Assembly (NCBI RefSeq): GCF_002803095.1
Contig: NZ_PGLR01000016.1
Coordinates: forward strand, 58,254 to 122,253
DNA from: Pseudomonas sp. ZH-FAD
GTDB lineage: Bacteria > Pseudomonadota > Gammaproteobacteria > Pseudomonadales > Pseudomonadaceae
Direction of reading: 5' to 3'
Length of the DNA stretch: 64,000 nt
In this document: in pieces, positions 9,970-19,043 of the stretch
Layout: the number at the start of each line of letters is the position of its first letter
How positions within the stretch are numbered: the first letter of the stretch is position 1
Program-made: the position numbers and the translations under genes
Notes under the pieces: generated by a model
What the model saw: the letters and a program-made list of their open reading frames with translations, nothing else
Databases searched by the model: none
What the model was told of the DNA's origin: nothing

Positions 9970-11055
9970 TCAGTCGTGCTGGTAGTAGTCCCGTGGCAGG
10001 TAACCCATACCGTGCCAGGTGGCGTGCTGCGCCATGAACTCGCGCTGGCTGCTCAGCACGCGCTTGAACATCGGGTCCTTGGCGGCCATCTCGTCCAGCA
10101 CCTCGTTGCTCACGCGTTGCAGTTCGCGCAGCACCGGCTCGGGCAGCACCTGCGGTTTGACCCCTTCCTGCTGGTAGGCGGCCAGGGCGGCCGGCTGGGC
10201 CCATTCGCTTTCGGCGAAGCCCTTGAGCGTGGCCGACTCGCAGCCCATCTCGATCAGCGCGCGGCTCTGCGGCGTCAGCTTGTTCCATACGTCCTGGTTG
10301 ACCAGCAGGTGCGAGGTGGTGAGGGTCTGGTGCCAGCCCGGCATGATGTAGTTCTTGATGATCTGGTCGAGGCCGAGCATCTTGTCGATCGCCGGCTGGG
10401 AGAACTCGGTGGCGTCGATGGTCTTGCGCTCCAGCGCCTGGTAGATCTCGCCGCCGGGGATCATGGTCACCGAGGCGCCGAGCTTTTCCAGCACCTTGCC
10501 GCCGATACCGGCGAAGCGGATGCGCAGGCCGTCAAAGTCCTTCAGCTGCTCGATCGGCCGGGCGAACCAGCCGGCGCCTTCCGGGCCGATGATGCTGCAC
10601 AGCATCGGGTGGATCTTGTGCGGTGCGTAGATTTCTTCCAGCAGCTTCTTGCCGTCGCCCTGGTAGTACCAGGCCAGGTAGGCCGGCGGCTCCATGTTGA
10701 AGGGCGCGCCGGAGTACAGCGGCAGCGCCGGGATGCTGCCCTGGTCGTAACCGATCCAGGTGTAGCCGGCCGGGTACTTGCCGCTGCTCACCGCGTTCAT
10801 GATCTCGAAGGGCGGCACCAGCTCGCCCGGCTCGTAGTAGCGCAGCTGGATGTCGCCGCCAGAGATGGCCTTGAGCGATTCGGAAAGGTGCTTGACCGGG
10901 GTGGTCAGGCCCACCAGGTGGGAGGGGAAGGCCAGGGGCACCTGCCAGCGGATCTTCTCGCTGGCCATCGCCGGGCTGGCCAGCAGACTGCCGGCGAGCA
11001 GCGCGGCGGCGGAGATACCCAGGGTCAGGCGGGAAAACGAATGTGTGACGGACAT
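9970..11055 (-). CDS. dctP: TRAP transporter periplasmic binding protein (monocarboxylate type)
   Basis: Periplasmic solute receptor, 361 residues, with a signal peptide ending near SPAMA (residue 30). The segment FAGIGGKVLEKLGASVTMIPGG and the following EIYQALERKTIDATEFSQPAID contain the conserved carboxylate-binding Arg region and resemble the 2-oxoacid (TakP-like) subgroup rather than C4-dicarboxylate receptors. This fits a monocarboxylate such as 3-hydroxybutyrate. AAGGA lies eight bases before the ATG at 11055. It is the first gene of the operon, behind a sigma54-type promoter and the cluster's strongest operator palindrome. Ligand identity is inference; lactate, pyruvate or 2-oxoacids are alternatives. 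Confidence 0.88.
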   Translation of the reverse strand: MSVTHSFSRLTLGISAAALLAGSLLASPAMASEKIRWQVPLAFPSHLVGLTTPVKHLSESLKAISGGDIQLRYYEPGELVPPFEIMNAVSSGKYPAGYTWIGYDQGSIPALPLYSGAPFNMEPPAYLAWYYQGDGKKLLEEIYAPHKIHPMLCSIIGPEGAGWFARPIEQLKDFDGLRIRFAGIGGKVLEKLGASVTMIPGGEIYQALERKTIDATEFSQPAIDKMLGLDQIIKNYIMPGWHQTLTTSHLLVNQDVWNKLTPQSRALIEMGCESATLKGFAESEWAQPAALAAYQQEGVKPQVLPEPVLRELQRVSNEVLDEMAAKDPMFKRVLSSQREFMAQHATWHGMGYLPRDYYQHD

Positions 11056-11166
11056 GCTGGAGTTCCTTCTTGTTGTTGTAGTTGTTTTCGAACAACGGTC
11101 AGGTCGCTCGCGCGTGCACGGAATGCTCCGCGCCGCGGCAGCGCCTGCCAGTAGCCTGTGTGGCAA

Positions 11167-11182
11167 TGCGATCTCTATGCCA
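11167..11182 (-). promoter_or_regulatory. sigma54 promoter of dctPQM
   Basis: The minus strand reads TGGCATAGAGATCGCA, with exact GG-N10-GC spacing. The -12 is TCGC, the same deviation as in the porin promoter. Predicted start of transcription is near 11156, leaving a leader of about 100 nt. Confidence 0.62.
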
Positions 11183-11245
11183 GCTTCCGGCGCCCTTATA
11201 AAACAGCGAGTTAGAGCGCATTCACACCGCCAGCACGGCGGCCAA

Positions 11246-11314
11246 GTCTTGAAATCTGGACAGTTACGAGAAGAACCCGCCAGACATGTCCAGAAATACG
11301 GACATGTCTGGCGG
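11246..11314. promoter_or_regulatory. Activator sites upstream of dctPQM, with a 15-bp-arm palindrome
   Basis: The main site is a perfect inverted repeat with 15-bp arms (11277-11291 and 11300-11314) around 8 nt. TGTCC-N8-GGACA (11287-11304) is at its centre. A weaker site, AGTCT-N8-GGACA, lies at 11246-11263, exactly 41 bp away as in the porin region. The rest of the gap to 11403 shows no gene. Confidence 0.72.
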
Positions 11315-11403
11315 GGGTGGACAGCCCGAGAGGCGAGCCGTCGGCCGCACTCGCCTCGCGTTTCAGCCGTGCGCGGGCACGCTCCTGCCCGCCAGGCGTC
11401 GCC

Positions 11404-13134
11404 TCAGTTGCTGCAGCGTCCGGCCTGGAAATGGCCCTGAGCCGTTTCCCGCACCCAGGTGCTGAGCCCGGACAGGCTGCCCAGGTACTGGTTGCCGCCG
11501 ACGGTGTAGTAACCGTAATAGGCACGGCCGGCCATCACGTGGCTGAGGTTGCTGGCGTTCCACTCCTGGCAGGTGAAGGCCTGGCCGCTGCCGCCGCAGG
11601 CGGCGGGCCGCTGCGCGTACCAGCGTCCCGGCTCGCCCTCGTACAGCGGAACGTTGCTCCAGGTGTCGAACGAGCCACCGATGTCCACGCCGTCGTCCTT
11701 GGCGTAGGCGCGCAGGTTGGAGGTGCCGCCGGCGTAGGCGCGACCGGCGCCGATGTGGGCGGAGGGCGAGGCGCTGACGACCTGGCAGGTTTCCACCGGG
11801 GCGTTGGGATCGTAGACCTCCACGGTACGGGTGAGCGTGCTGCGGTTGCCGTCGCTGTCGGTGGCCGAATAGAGGCAGCTGTAGCTGCCGACGACGCTCG
11901 GGTTCACCGCGCTGCAGTCGGCGCTGACCGGCAGGCTGCCGTCTTCCGCGTCGCTGGCGCTGGCGCCGGGATCATTGAAGGTGCTGCCCAGCGGCACCGA
12001 CAGCGGGTTGTCGCCCTGCAGAACGATCACCGGATGCCCCTGCGGCTGGCTGCCGTCACGGCTGTGGCGGCTGAAAAAGTCCCAGATGATGTCGGGATAG
12101 CTGGGGCCGACCTGAAGCGACCATTTGCCGTTGTTGCCCTGGGCACCGCCAATCCAGTAGTGGCCGTGGTTGGTGTCCTGGGGGTTGGGCGTGGCCAGGG
12201 GGCCGTCGTAGATGACGGTTTCCACCAGCGAGCGAGTCGCCGTGGTGCCGTCCTGGGTGTAGGCGATATGACGGCAGCCGTAGTCGTTCTGATGGTAGGG
12301 CGAGCAACCGGTATCGGACGCCTTGGTGGTCGCCGGGGTGTTGCGGCTGGCACTGCCGAACACCTGCAGGTGGGCGTCGCGCATGTTGTTGGCCGCGGTC
12401 TGCAGCACGGTGCAGTCGTTCCTGTTCTGCAGAATCATCAGGGGAATCGGGTAGGCGTCGTTGACTTCGCTGCGCATGTCGGCCGCGACCTGGCTGACGC
12501 TACGGAAGGTGGCCGAGCCCGGGCATTGCCCGGACAGCGAGACCGAAGACGCCGTCTCCCGGTACGGCAGGCCTGCCGCCGGCGCTGCCGCCGCCCAGTA
12601 CTCGTTGTAGGCCACGGCAGCGACCAGGGCCATGGCGCCGCCGGACGACAGACCGGTGATGAAGCGCCGGTTGGCGTCGATGACGAAGTTGGCTTCCACC
12701 TGCTGGGCGATGCGGTGCAGGTCCGCGACCTCCCCGCCACCCTGGTGGATGTGCTGCTCGAACCAGAAGCCCCAGCAGTTCTCGTTGCGCAGCCCGTCGT
12801 AGCTGGTGATGAAGGGCGCCACCAGAATGAAGCCGTAGCGATCCGCCGCCGCCTTGAGGCCCCAGTCGTTGAGCACGTCGTCGTTGGTCTGCCGGCAGCC
12901 ATGCAGCGCCATCACCATGGGGGCAGGCGTGCTCAGGCCGGCAGGGACATACACCTTGTAGCTGCGCTCGCGCGAGCCGCTGTAGGCCTGTTGTGGGGAG
13001 GTGTAGGAGAAGGTTTGCCCCGCCGTGACCGTGGTCGGCCACAGCAGGATCATCAGCAGGGAACACAGGGCAGCAGTGAAAAAGCGGCAAAGACGCTGAT
13101 CCGCCATGCCTTGGGGCAAGGATTGCTTGGTCAT
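11404..13134 (-). CDS. phaZ: Secreted polyhydroxybutyrate depolymerase
   Basis: Extracellular hydrolase of PHB, 576 residues. A signal peptide (to about residue 38) leads into an alpha/beta-hydrolase domain with oxyanion motif LHGCRQTNDD (77-86) and lipase box GLSSG centred on Ser163. Near residue 350 an Ig-like linker begins (QGDNPLSVPLGSTFNDPGA). Two related C-terminal segments follow, each with an AGRAY motif and a later aromatic/Trp patch, separated by Cys-rich stretches. They look like tandem polymer-binding domains. That layout and length match what I recall of the Pseudomonas stutzeri enzyme. GGAG lies seven bases before the ATG. It faces the same way as the TRAP operon and has weak copies of the shared operator upstream. 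Family assignment is strong; the exact polymer is inferred. Confidence 0.88.
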   Translation of the reverse strand: MTKQSLPQGMADQRLCRFFTAALCSLLMILLWPTTVTAGQTFSYTSPQQAYSGSRERSYKVYVPAGLSTPAPMVMALHGCRQTNDDVLNDWGLKAAADRYGFILVAPFITSYDGLRNENCWGFWFEQHIHQGGGEVADLHRIAQQVEANFVIDANRRFITGLSSGGAMALVAAVAYNEYWAAAAPAAGLPYRETASSVSLSGQCPGSATFRSVSQVAADMRSEVNDAYPIPLMILQNRNDCTVLQTAANNMRDAHLQVFGSASRNTPATTKASDTGCSPYHQNDYGCRHIAYTQDGTTATRSLVETVIYDGPLATPNPQDTNHGHYWIGGAQGNNGKWSLQVGPSYPDIIWDFFSRHSRDGSQPQGHPVIVLQGDNPLSVPLGSTFNDPGASASDAEDGSLPVSADCSAVNPSVVGSYSCLYSATDSDGNRSTLTRTVEVYDPNAPVETCQVVSASPSAHIGAGRAYAGGTSNLRAYAKDDGVDIGGSFDTWSNVPLYEGEPGRWYAQRPAACGGSGQAFTCQEWNASNLSHVMAGRAYYGYYTVGGNQYLGSLSGLSTWVRETAQGHFQAGRCSN

Positions 13135-13234
13135 GGGCGTACTCCGTTATTGACGTTGTTTTCTGGAGGTGCGCGAACCACCCTGGGACAGCTCCGAACT
13201 GCGGCTGCCCGCCAGACGCTCGCCCTGACGTCTT

Positions 13235-13250
13235 TGGAATATTCATGCCA
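13235..13250 (-). promoter_or_regulatory. Possible sigma54 promoter of phaZ
   Basis: The minus strand reads TGGCATGAATATTCCA. It has a good -24, but the -12 has CC where GC is expected, so it is a weaker candidate than the other three. Predicted leader is about 90 nt. Confidence 0.4.
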
Positions 13251-13310
13251 ACCGGCAAGGCCCAATGTTTTCAATGAGTTGGCGTCAGCGGCGGGCTGAA
13301 GCGCAGGTCG

Positions 13311-13399
13311 TTTCCAGGATCTCGGACAGTTTTATCCGGCCCGCGCCCGCGCAGCGGCCCTCTGTGTCCAGAAGTCGGGAGGAGGCTGTCCAGCGGGCC
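13311..13399. promoter_or_regulatory. Degenerate activator sites upstream of phaZ
   Basis: TTTCC-N8-GGACA lies at 13311-13328, TGTCC-N8-GGAGG at 13365-13382 and TGTCC-N8-AGACC at 13387-13404. All keep the 8-nt spacing of the exact dyads elsewhere in the cluster, but each has one or more mismatches. The remainder of the 13135-13472 gap has no gene. Confidence 0.45.
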
Positions 13400-13472
13400 A
13401 GACCCTGGCCCGGCAGCGCCCCGTCCCAGAGCGCCCTGCCCCGCTCCACCGGTATGCGCTCGGCAAAGTCCG

Positions 13473-14684
13473 TCACGGCCTGGATGCCGGCAGCAGCCGC
13501 ACCAGCAGCGCACCGCAGGAGGCGACGATGGCCAGCGCCACCACCCCGCTCCAGCCCCACTGCGCCAGCGCCATGCTGCCCAGCCCGGCACCGCTCGCCA
13601 TGCCGACGAACACCCCGGTGAACAGCACCGCATTCAGGCGGCTGCGCGCCGGCGGGTCGATGCCGTAGACGATGGTCTGATGGGCGACCAGCGTCGCCTG
13701 GATGGCGAAGTCGAAGCCGATGGCGGCGACCACGATCAGGCCCAGCTGAGCCTCGAGCGGCAGCGCCTCGACCAGGCCCAGCAGGGCGAACGAGCCCAGC
13801 GTCAATGCCGCGCCGAGGCGGGTCACGCCTTCGGGACCGCGACGATCGGCCAGGCGCCCGGCGAGCGGCGCCGCCAGGGCACCGGCCGCACCGGCCAGGC
13901 CGAAGGCGCCAGCCGCCGCGCTGCCCAGGCCGAAGCGGGCATGCAGCATCACCGCCAGCGTCGACCAGAACGCGCTGAACGCCACCGACAGCAGCCCCTG
14001 GGCCAGCGCCGCGCGGCGCAAGGCCGGATAGCGCGACCAGAGTTTGAGCATCGAGCCAAGCAGCGCGCCATAGCCCAGCGAGGTGGTCGCGGCGAAGCGC
14101 GGCAGGCCCCGCCAGGCACCGATGGCGAACAGCGCGATGGAGATCGCCGCCACCCCATATACCGCGCGCCAGCCGAACTGCTCGGCGATCAGTCCGCTCA
14201 TCACCCGCGACAGCAGAATGCCGAGCAGCAGACCGGTCATCACCGTGCCCACCACCGTGCCGCGCTCGCTCTCCGGGGCCATGGTGGCGGCGGCCGGGAC
14301 GATGTCCTGGGCCATGGTGGCGGCGAGGCCGATGGCCAGGCTGGCGACCAGCAGGGCCCCCACACCCGGCGCAATGCTGCTCAGCAGCAGGGCCAGCATC
14401 AGCATGCCGGCCTTGGCCAGGATGATCCGCCGCCGGTCGTAGCGGTCCCCCAGCGGCGCCAGCAGCAGGATGCCCAGGGCGTAGCCGAGCTGCGTCAGCA
14501 TCGGCACCATGCCGACGGCACGCTCGCCAGCCTGGATGTCGGCGCCCAGCACACCCAGCATCGGCTGGCTGTAGTAGAGGGTGGCGACGCTCAGCCCGGC
14601 CCCCGTGGCCAGGAGAAGCACGAGCCCGCGCGATAACGCGGGTGCGCTGTGCGCCAGCGCGGGGGAGCAAGGTGTCGAGGTCAT
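13473..14684 (-). CDS. MFS transporter (YnfM/arabinose-efflux-like)
   Basis: Major facilitator superfamily protein, 403 residues with 12 predicted membrane segments. Motif A appears as LGDRYDRRR after helix 2, and the N-terminal helix carries ATLYYSQPMLG, typical of the YnfM-like drug:H+ antiporter group. The ATG at 14684 was chosen because it starts just before the first membrane segment. The upstream extension to 14762 is polar and would overlap the promoter of the divergent LysR gene. The LysR neighbour probably regulates it. Substrate unknown; such pairs usually export small organic compounds. Confidence 0.8.
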   Translation of the reverse strand: MTSTPCSPALAHSAPALSRGLVLLLATGAGLSVATLYYSQPMLGVLGADIQAGERAVGMVPMLTQLGYALGILLLAPLGDRYDRRRIILAKAGMLMLALLLSSIAPGVGALLVASLAIGLAATMAQDIVPAAATMAPESERGTVVGTVMTGLLLGILLSRVMSGLIAEQFGWRAVYGVAAISIALFAIGAWRGLPRFAATTSLGYGALLGSMLKLWSRYPALRRAALAQGLLSVAFSAFWSTLAVMLHARFGLGSAAAGAFGLAGAAGALAAPLAGRLADRRGPEGVTRLGAALTLGSFALLGLVEALPLEAQLGLIVVAAIGFDFAIQATLVAHQTIVYGIDPPARSRLNAVLFTGVFVGMASGAGLGSMALAQWGWSGVVALAIVASCGALLVRLLPASRP

Positions 14685-14782
14685 GAGCGTTTTCCCAGAG
14701 GCTTGAACGAGGGCGTCATTCTCATCGCGTATCGAAAGACGCTGTAGTAGCCTTCCAGGCAAATCAGTTATGCACTCTACGT

Positions 14783-15745
14783 ATGAGCGAACTCGTCACC
14801 AGCCTCGATCGCATCGAACTGCTGCGCACCTTCGTCCGCATCGTCGACGCCGGCAGCCTGTCGGCCGCCGCCGCGCAGCTGAACACCACGCAGCCCACCG
14901 TCAGCCGTCGCCTGCAGACGCTGGAGCGCTCGCTGGGCCTGCAGCTGCTCAACCGCACCACCCACGGCATGCAGCTGACCGGCGATGGCGAGCGCTGCTA
15001 CACCTACGCCCGGCAGGTGCTGGAAAGCTGGGCGGAGATGGAGGACGAGCTGATCGGCGCACGCGAAGACCCTCGCGGCACGCTGCGCGTGCAGGTGCCT
15101 CACGCCTTCGGCCAGGACCAGCTGATCGCCCCGCTGGGGGAGTACCTGCGTCGCTACCCGAAGGTGAGCGTGGAGTGGGTGCTGCACGATCGCAGCCCCG
15201 ACTTCACCGCCGAGGGCATCGATTGTGCGATTCAGGTCGGCTTCATCGAAGACCCGTCGGTGGTCGCCATCCGCCTCGGCGAAGTGCCGCGGTTCGTGGT
15301 CGCGGCGCCGGAGCTGCTCGGCGACGAGCCGCTGCCCGCCTCGACCGAACAGCTGCAGCGCCTGCCCTGGCTGGCACTACGCACCTACTACACCGACGAG
15401 GTGGTGCTGACCTGCCTGCGTGACGGTCGCTCGCACCGCTTTGCGATCCAGCCGCGGATGAGCACCGACAGCCTCTATGCCCTGCGCAGTGCCGCGCTCG
15501 CCGGGCTCGGCGCCTGCGTCAGCTCGGCCTGGATAGTCGCCCGCGATATCGAGGAAGGCCGCCTGGTCCAGCTGATCCCGCAGTGGCAGGCCGCGCCCCT
15601 GCCGGTCTACCTGATCTACCCACATGCGCGCAGCTACCCGGCCAAGCTGCGCCTGTTCGCCGAGCTGATCCGCAGCCGCATGCCGAACCTCGTCGGCCTG
15701 CGCGTAGCAGGCGCCGAAGGTGCGCAGCCGGGCAGCCGTCACTGA
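14783..15745 (+). CDS. LysR-family transcriptional regulator
   Basis: A 320-residue LysR regulator. The N-terminal winged helix-turn-helix spans about 12-70 (SLSAAAAQLNTTQPTVSRRLQTLE), with a periplasmic-binding-like effector domain from about residue 95. The pattern DGERCYTYARQVLESWAEME and a GIDCAIQVG segment place it among CrgA/AaeR-like members. It is divergent from the MFS transporter with a gap of about 98 nt, the usual layout for a LysR regulator and its target. Effector unknown. Confidence 0.85.
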   Translation: MSELVTSLDRIELLRTFVRIVDAGSLSAAAAQLNTTQPTVSRRLQTLERSLGLQLLNRTTHGMQLTGDGERCYTYARQVLESWAEMEDELIGAREDPRGTLRVQVPHAFGQDQLIAPLGEYLRRYPKVSVEWVLHDRSPDFTAEGIDCAIQVGFIEDPSVVAIRLGEVPRFVVAAPELLGDEPLPASTEQLQRLPWLALRTYYTDEVVLTCLRDGRSHRFAIQPRMSTDSLYALRSAALAGLGACVSSAWIVARDIEEGRLVQLIPQWQAAPLPVYLIYPHARSYPAKLRLFAELIRSRMPNLVGLRVAGAEGAQPGSRH

Positions 15746-15755
15746 CGCGCTGTGC

Positions 15756-17069
15756 TCAGCGCAGCTTCTCCAGCATCTGGTAGTACCACATGCCGGCGGC
15801 CAGCATCGGGTTGCCGAGCTGGTCGCCCAGCGGCACCTTGATGTGCCTGCAGGCGGCGAAGGTGTCGTACTGCTCCAGGTCGCCGGTGATGGCCTTGGCC
15901 ATGATCTCGCCCATGATGTGGGTGGTGGCGATGCCGTGGCCGGAGTAGCCCTGGCAGTACCAGACGTTGCTCGACAGCTTGCCCAGCTGCGGGATGCGGT
16001 TCATCACGATGCCCATGGCGCAGCTCCACTGGTAGTCGATCTGCACGCCCTTGAGCTGCGGGAAGGTGCGCTCGATGCACGGGCGCAGCTCGCCGGCGAT
16101 ATCCCGCGAATCGCGCCCGGAGTAGTTGCAGCCGCCGCCGAACAGCAGGCGGCCGTCGGCGGTCAGGCGGTAGTAGTCGAGTACGAAGCGGCAGTCGTAC
16201 ACCGCCAAGTCCTGCGGGTTGATTTCCTTCGCCAGGTCGCCCAGCGGCGCGGTGGTGACGATGCCGCCCATGGCCGGGAAGATCAGGCCCTTGAGCTTGC
16301 GCCGCTCCAGCTTGTGATAGACGTCGCCGGCCAGCAGCACCTGCTTGGCCTCGATGCGCCCGCCCGTGGTGACCACCGCAGGACGCGGGCCGTGGACGAT
16401 ATCCAGCACCTCGGAATGCTCGAAGATCAGCGCGCCGAGGCTCTCGGCGGCCTTGGCTTCGCCGATGCACAGGTTGAGCGGATGCAGATGCATGTTGCGG
16501 GTGTTCTTCAGGGCACCGCAATACAGATCGCTGCTTAGCTGGGCACGTACACCGGCGGCGTCGAGCAGGGTGACATCCTCGCCCATGCCACGGCGCAACG
16601 CCTCGTCATAGGTCGCCTTGAGCTCGTCCATATGGCTGGCTTTCATCGCGGTATGCAGATGGCCGTGTTTGAGGTCGCAGTCGATGCCGTATTTGGTCAC
16701 GCGGTTCTTGATGATCTCGTGACCGCGCCAGCGCAGGTGCCAGATGAAGTCGTCCACCTCATCGCCCAGCGTATTGCGCATCTGCTTGCGCATGGCCTCG
16801 TCGCCAGAGAGGCTGCCGGTGACCTGACCGCCGTTGCGCCCGCTGGCACCCCAGCCAACCTTGTTGGTCTCCACCACAGCCACTTTCAGGCCGCGCTCGG
16901 CCAGCTCCACAGCGGTGGCAATGCCGGTGAAACCGCCACCGATGATAGCCACATCCACCGTCACACTGCCCTGCAGCGTCGGGTAGTCGGTCTCGAAATT
17001 GAGCGAGGCCGAGTAGTAGGAAGGCGCGCGCTCGGCAGCAGGTTTGACGGCTTGGTTGATCGCGTTCAT
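15756..17069 (-). CDS. puuB: FAD-dependent gamma-glutamyl-polyamine oxidase
   Basis: DAO-type flavoprotein oxidising gamma-glutamylated polyamines in the second step of the glutamylation pathway, 437 residues. The Rossmann FAD motif DVAIIGGGFTGIATAVELAERG is near residue 40, followed by GWGASGRNGGQ, and the C-terminal GYSGHGIATTHIMGE binds FAD. AAGGA lies six bases before the ATG at 17069. It sits downstream of a gamma-glutamyl-polyamine synthetase gene on the same strand, separated by a large inverted repeat. In Pseudomonas the equivalents are called pauB/pauA. Which amine is used (putrescine, cadaverine or spermidine) cannot be told from sequence. Confidence 0.85.
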   Translation of the reverse strand: MNAINQAVKPAAERAPSYYSASLNFETDYPTLQGSVTVDVAIIGGGFTGIATAVELAERGLKVAVVETNKVGWGASGRNGGQVTGSLSGDEAMRKQMRNTLGDEVDDFIWHLRWRGHEIIKNRVTKYGIDCDLKHGHLHTAMKASHMDELKATYDEALRRGMGEDVTLLDAAGVRAQLSSDLYCGALKNTRNMHLHPLNLCIGEAKAAESLGALIFEHSEVLDIVHGPRPAVVTTGGRIEAKQVLLAGDVYHKLERRKLKGLIFPAMGGIVTTAPLGDLAKEINPQDLAVYDCRFVLDYYRLTADGRLLFGGGCNYSGRDSRDIAGELRPCIERTFPQLKGVQIDYQWSCAMGIVMNRIPQLGKLSSNVWYCQGYSGHGIATTHIMGEIMAKAITGDLEQYDTFAACRHIKVPLGDQLGNPMLAAGMWYYQMLEKLR

Positions 17070-17097
17070 TGCATGTCCTTGGGGCGGCTGCACCGCC

Positions 17098-17118
17098 GTA
17101 GGGTGCGCTGTGCGCACC
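17098..17118. repeat. Short dispersed palindrome, copy A
   Basis: Palindromic GTAGGGTGCGC...GCGCACC unit of 21 bp. Close copies lie at 18988-19008 and, inverted, at 37132-37151. A degenerate one is near 6332-6350. Confidence 0.6.
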
Positions 17119-17130
17119 GATGAATCAGTC

Positions 17131-17203
17131 GTCGCGGGGGGAGCCCCTCCCACAGGGGGCGCCCACAATCTCCGCACTTTGTGGGAGGGGCTTTAGCCGC
17201 GAC
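17131..17203. repeat. REP-like inverted repeat between puuA and puuB
   Basis: Two 24-bp arms (17131-17154 and 17180-17203) match except for an internal 6-bp block, around a 25-nt loop. The GTGGGAGGGGCTTTAGCCGC arm resembles common Pseudomonas REP elements. It can fold in the transcript between the two polyamine genes and may stabilise or attenuate it. Confidence 0.6.
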
Positions 17204-17221
17204 TATTTCAAATAAGGGCCA

Positions 17222-18589
17222 TCAGGCGTTGCTCAGATACCAGCGCCAGTCCTGCTCGCCGACTTCGCCCATGAACTGGCGATACTCGGCACGCTTGACC
17301 GCGAGAAAGACCTTGAGAAAGTCCGCGCCAAAGGCGTCGCGCGCCCAGTCGGAGCGCTCCAGCGCCTGAATCGACGCCAGCCACTCGGTCGGCAGCAGGG
17401 TCTTGGCCTGGGCATAGCCGTTGCCTTCCACTGGCGCGCCAGGGTCGAGGCGATCAGCGATGCCACGGTGAATCCCGGCGAGAATCGCCGCCGCCGCCAG
17501 ATAGGGGTTGGCATCAGCACCGCAAATGCGGTGTTCCACATGCCGAGTAGGGGCCGGGCCACCGGGCACACGCAGGCTGACGGTGCGGTTGTCCACGCCC
17601 CAGGTCGGCGCCAGCGGCGCGTAGCTGTTGGCCTGGAAACGCCGGTAGGAGTTGGCGTTGGGGCAGAACAGCAGCAGCGAGTCGAGCAGGCTGGCGAGCA
17701 TGCCGCCTACGGCGTGACGCAGCAGCGGCGTACCGGCAGGATCGATGCTGGCGAACAGGTTATTGCCCTGCGCATCGGCCAGGCTCACATGCATGTGCAT
17801 ACCGGTGCCGGCCAGGTGGTCGAACGGTTTGGCCATGAAGCAGGCCTGCATCCCGTGGGCATGGGCCACGCCCTTGACCAGGCGCTTGTAGCGCACCGCT
17901 TGATCCATAGCCGCCAGCACCGGGCCATGTTCCAGGGTGATTTCCACCTGGCCGGGGGCGTACTCGGAAATCGCCGTGCGCGCGGGAATGCCCTGGGCCT
18001 TGCAGGCGGCGTAGAGATCACGCAGGAAGGGTTCGATCTGTTCCAGCTCGCGCAGGCCGTAGACCTGGGTCTGCCGTGGGCGGCCGCCGTCGGCATCCAG
18101 CGCCGGCTGCGGGCGGCCCTGGGCATCACGTTTCTGGTCGAGCAGGTAGAACTCCAGTTCGCAGGCCATCACCGGGTAATAGCCCTCGGCTTCGAGCTGC
18201 TCGATCACCCGGATCAGCAACTGCCGTGGATCGGCCGGCGTGGCCGGCAGACCTTCGGTCGGGTGCATCGACACCTGCACGGCGGCGGTGGGCATCTGTC
18301 GCCAGGGCAGGCGCACCAGGCTGCCGGGCAGCGGATAGGCGCGACAGTCGATATCGCCAACCTCCCAGACCAGACCGGAATCCTCGACATCCTCGCCCTG
18401 AATGGACAGGCCAAGCATGGTGCTCGGCAACGGCCGGCCGCTCTGGTACAGCGCCAGCAATTCCTCGCGGTGCAGCAGCTTGCCGCGCGGCACGCCATTG
18501 GCGTCGAGGATGAACAGCTCGATCAGCTCGATATCGGGATTGTTCGCCAGGAAATCCTGGGCTTCCTGCACAGCGGCGAAAGTCGTCAT
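17222..18589 (-). CDS. puuA: Gamma-glutamyl-polyamine synthetase (glutamine synthetase-like)
   Basis: Type I glutamine-synthetase fold enzyme that ligates glutamate to a polyamine with ATP, first step of polyamine breakdown, 455 residues. Visible motifs are the N-terminal IELFILDANGVPRGKLL, the metal-site ELEFYLLD, GTGMHMHVSL in the ammonium/amine region, and the C-terminal NRTVSLRVPGGPAPTRHVEHRICGADANPYLAAAAILAGI. Length and the missing adenylylation loop favour PuuA/PauA-type over true GlnA. It is the upstream gene to puuB, so the two form a pathway pair. Confidence 0.85.
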   Translation of the reverse strand: MTTFAAVQEAQDFLANNPDIELIELFILDANGVPRGKLLHREELLALYQSGRPLPSTMLGLSIQGEDVEDSGLVWEVGDIDCRAYPLPGSLVRLPWRQMPTAAVQVSMHPTEGLPATPADPRQLLIRVIEQLEAEGYYPVMACELEFYLLDQKRDAQGRPQPALDADGGRPRQTQVYGLRELEQIEPFLRDLYAACKAQGIPARTAISEYAPGQVEITLEHGPVLAAMDQAVRYKRLVKGVAHAHGMQACFMAKPFDHLAGTGMHMHVSLADAQGNNLFASIDPAGTPLLRHAVGGMLASLLDSLLLFCPNANSYRRFQANSYAPLAPTWGVDNRTVSLRVPGGPAPTRHVEHRICGADANPYLAAAAILAGIHRGIADRLDPGAPVEGNGYAQAKTLLPTEWLASIQALERSDWARDAFGADFLKVFLAVKRAEYRQFMGEVGEQDWRWYLSNA

Positions 18590-19043
18590 ATCGCACTCGC
18601 TTGCGCCAGTTGGGCGCTCGGTGTCTGCACGGCCCGTTCGATTCTTGAACAGGTTGCACAGGCAGACAAGGTGATAGCAGCGGCTGCGGGCATGGCGCAG
18701 CCATCGATATTCAGCGGGCGGGGACGGTGTCCGGCGGGCGGGCGTGGCGGCAATGCCACAGCGCCCAGAAGGCGAGGATGATGGTCAGCAGCGGGTTGAG
18801 CCGCGCCAACAGGCGCCGCCGCGCAAGAGCGCGGTACAGCGGAACATGGACTTGGCAGGCCGGGGAGATCATGGCTTGGCAGCGTCGCACAGGGTTTGAG
18901 GTGCGTTAAATCGGGTTTTTCATACGCTTGGTTGTGCACTCACTAAACAATCCACCGCTCACGCTTAGCCATGGCTCAGGCCAGGCCGTAGGGTGCGCCA
19001 TGCGCACCAGCTTTCAAGCGGCGCTCAGCAGAACGCGAACAAC
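18590..19043. other. Intergenic region upstream of puuA
   Basis: About 450 bp without a convincing gene. It must hold the puuA promoter. It contains dispersed palindrome copy B at 18988-19008. An A+T-richer stretch near 18905-18955 is the likeliest promoter area; no clear operator was seen. Confidence 0.5.
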
